Assembly: GCA_035582835.1 (NCBI GenBank)
Contig: JAYKAV010001289.1
Location: 1,382,784-1,446,783 of the forward strand
Reading direction: 5' to 3'
Length of the DNA: 64,000 bases
Origin: Phoebastria nigripes
Taxonomy: Eukaryota; Chordata; Aves; Procellariiformes; Diomedeidae
Made by a program: the position numbers and the translations under genes. Shown in pieces: positions 63,829-64,000 of the stretch. Each line of letters begins with the position of its first letter. The first letter of the stretch is position 1. The notes beneath the pieces were generated by a model, which was not told the origin of the DNA, ran no database searches, and worked only from the letters and a program-made list of their open reading frames with translations.

Positions 63829-64000
63829 CTAAAAGAGAGGATACAAAATATAGAATAAAGACAACAGAAACACAACAGCTTTAGTTAGTTTTGGGGAGCA
63901 GATTTGCCAAGTCATCTTCTAATTAGGTTCTAAGAAATTCTGCTAAGGTGGGGAAAAATGTTCTGGTTCTCTTGAAAATGTAAATAAACCCGAATGAGTT
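63829..64000 (-). other. SERGEF: SERGEF intron (part)
   Basis: Sequence immediately upstream (minus strand) of the last SERGEF exon; AT-rich with a short pyrimidine tract at the acceptor and no exon visible before the window ends. Confidence 0.75.

Overview
This is vertebrate nuclear DNA, almost certainly from a bird. It holds CR1 LINE copies with the typical avian 3' end (repeats of ATTCTATG), an ERV solo LTR of the kind common in neoavian genomes, sparse AT-rich introns, and coding exons of two genes that are neighbours in vertebrates. I cannot name the species. Isolated single Ns point to a draft assembly.

Layout. (1) Positions 1-32341 look like the end of a long first intron of KCNC1 (the Kv3.1 potassium channel). 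This stretch holds a CR1 copy (1-1408), older CR1 tails (about 30.2 and 31.0-31.4 kb), probable MIR-like SINE remnants, simple repeats and a tandem pair of RFX X-box palindromes (15.53-15.57 kb). KCNC1 exon 1 (T1 domain and N terminus) is not in the window. (2) KCNC1 runs on the + strand. Exon 2 (32342-33275) encodes S1 to S6 and can read through its donor into the 10-residue Kv3.1a tail (stop at 33307). Exon 3 (47863-48051) lies 14.6 kb further on. Two alternative last coding exons follow: one at 50048-50184 with a Kv3.2/Kv3.3-type C terminus, and the classical Kv3.1b end at 50869-50933, followed by an AT-rich 3' UTR. Exons 2 and 3 both end in phase 1, so every C-terminal choice keeps the frame. 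Four TGCATG (RBFOX-type) sites cluster between the two terminal exons. (3) From about 52.2 to 63.6 kb is the convergent intergenic region. It carries a MIR-like remnant, a second, longer but frameshifted CR1 copy (about 55.46-57.16 kb) and a complete minus-strand solo LTR (57476-58049) with 5-bp target duplications. (4) On the minus strand, 63662-63828 is the last coding exon of SERGEF (an RCC1-repeat protein), tail to tail with KCNC1 as in mammals.

The window is ordinary vertebrate intron and intergenic DNA around a neuronal channel gene. I see no novel multi-gene system. The most interesting signal is the KCNC1 3' end: a third, less familiar C-terminal exon next to a dense cluster of splicing-factor motifs.
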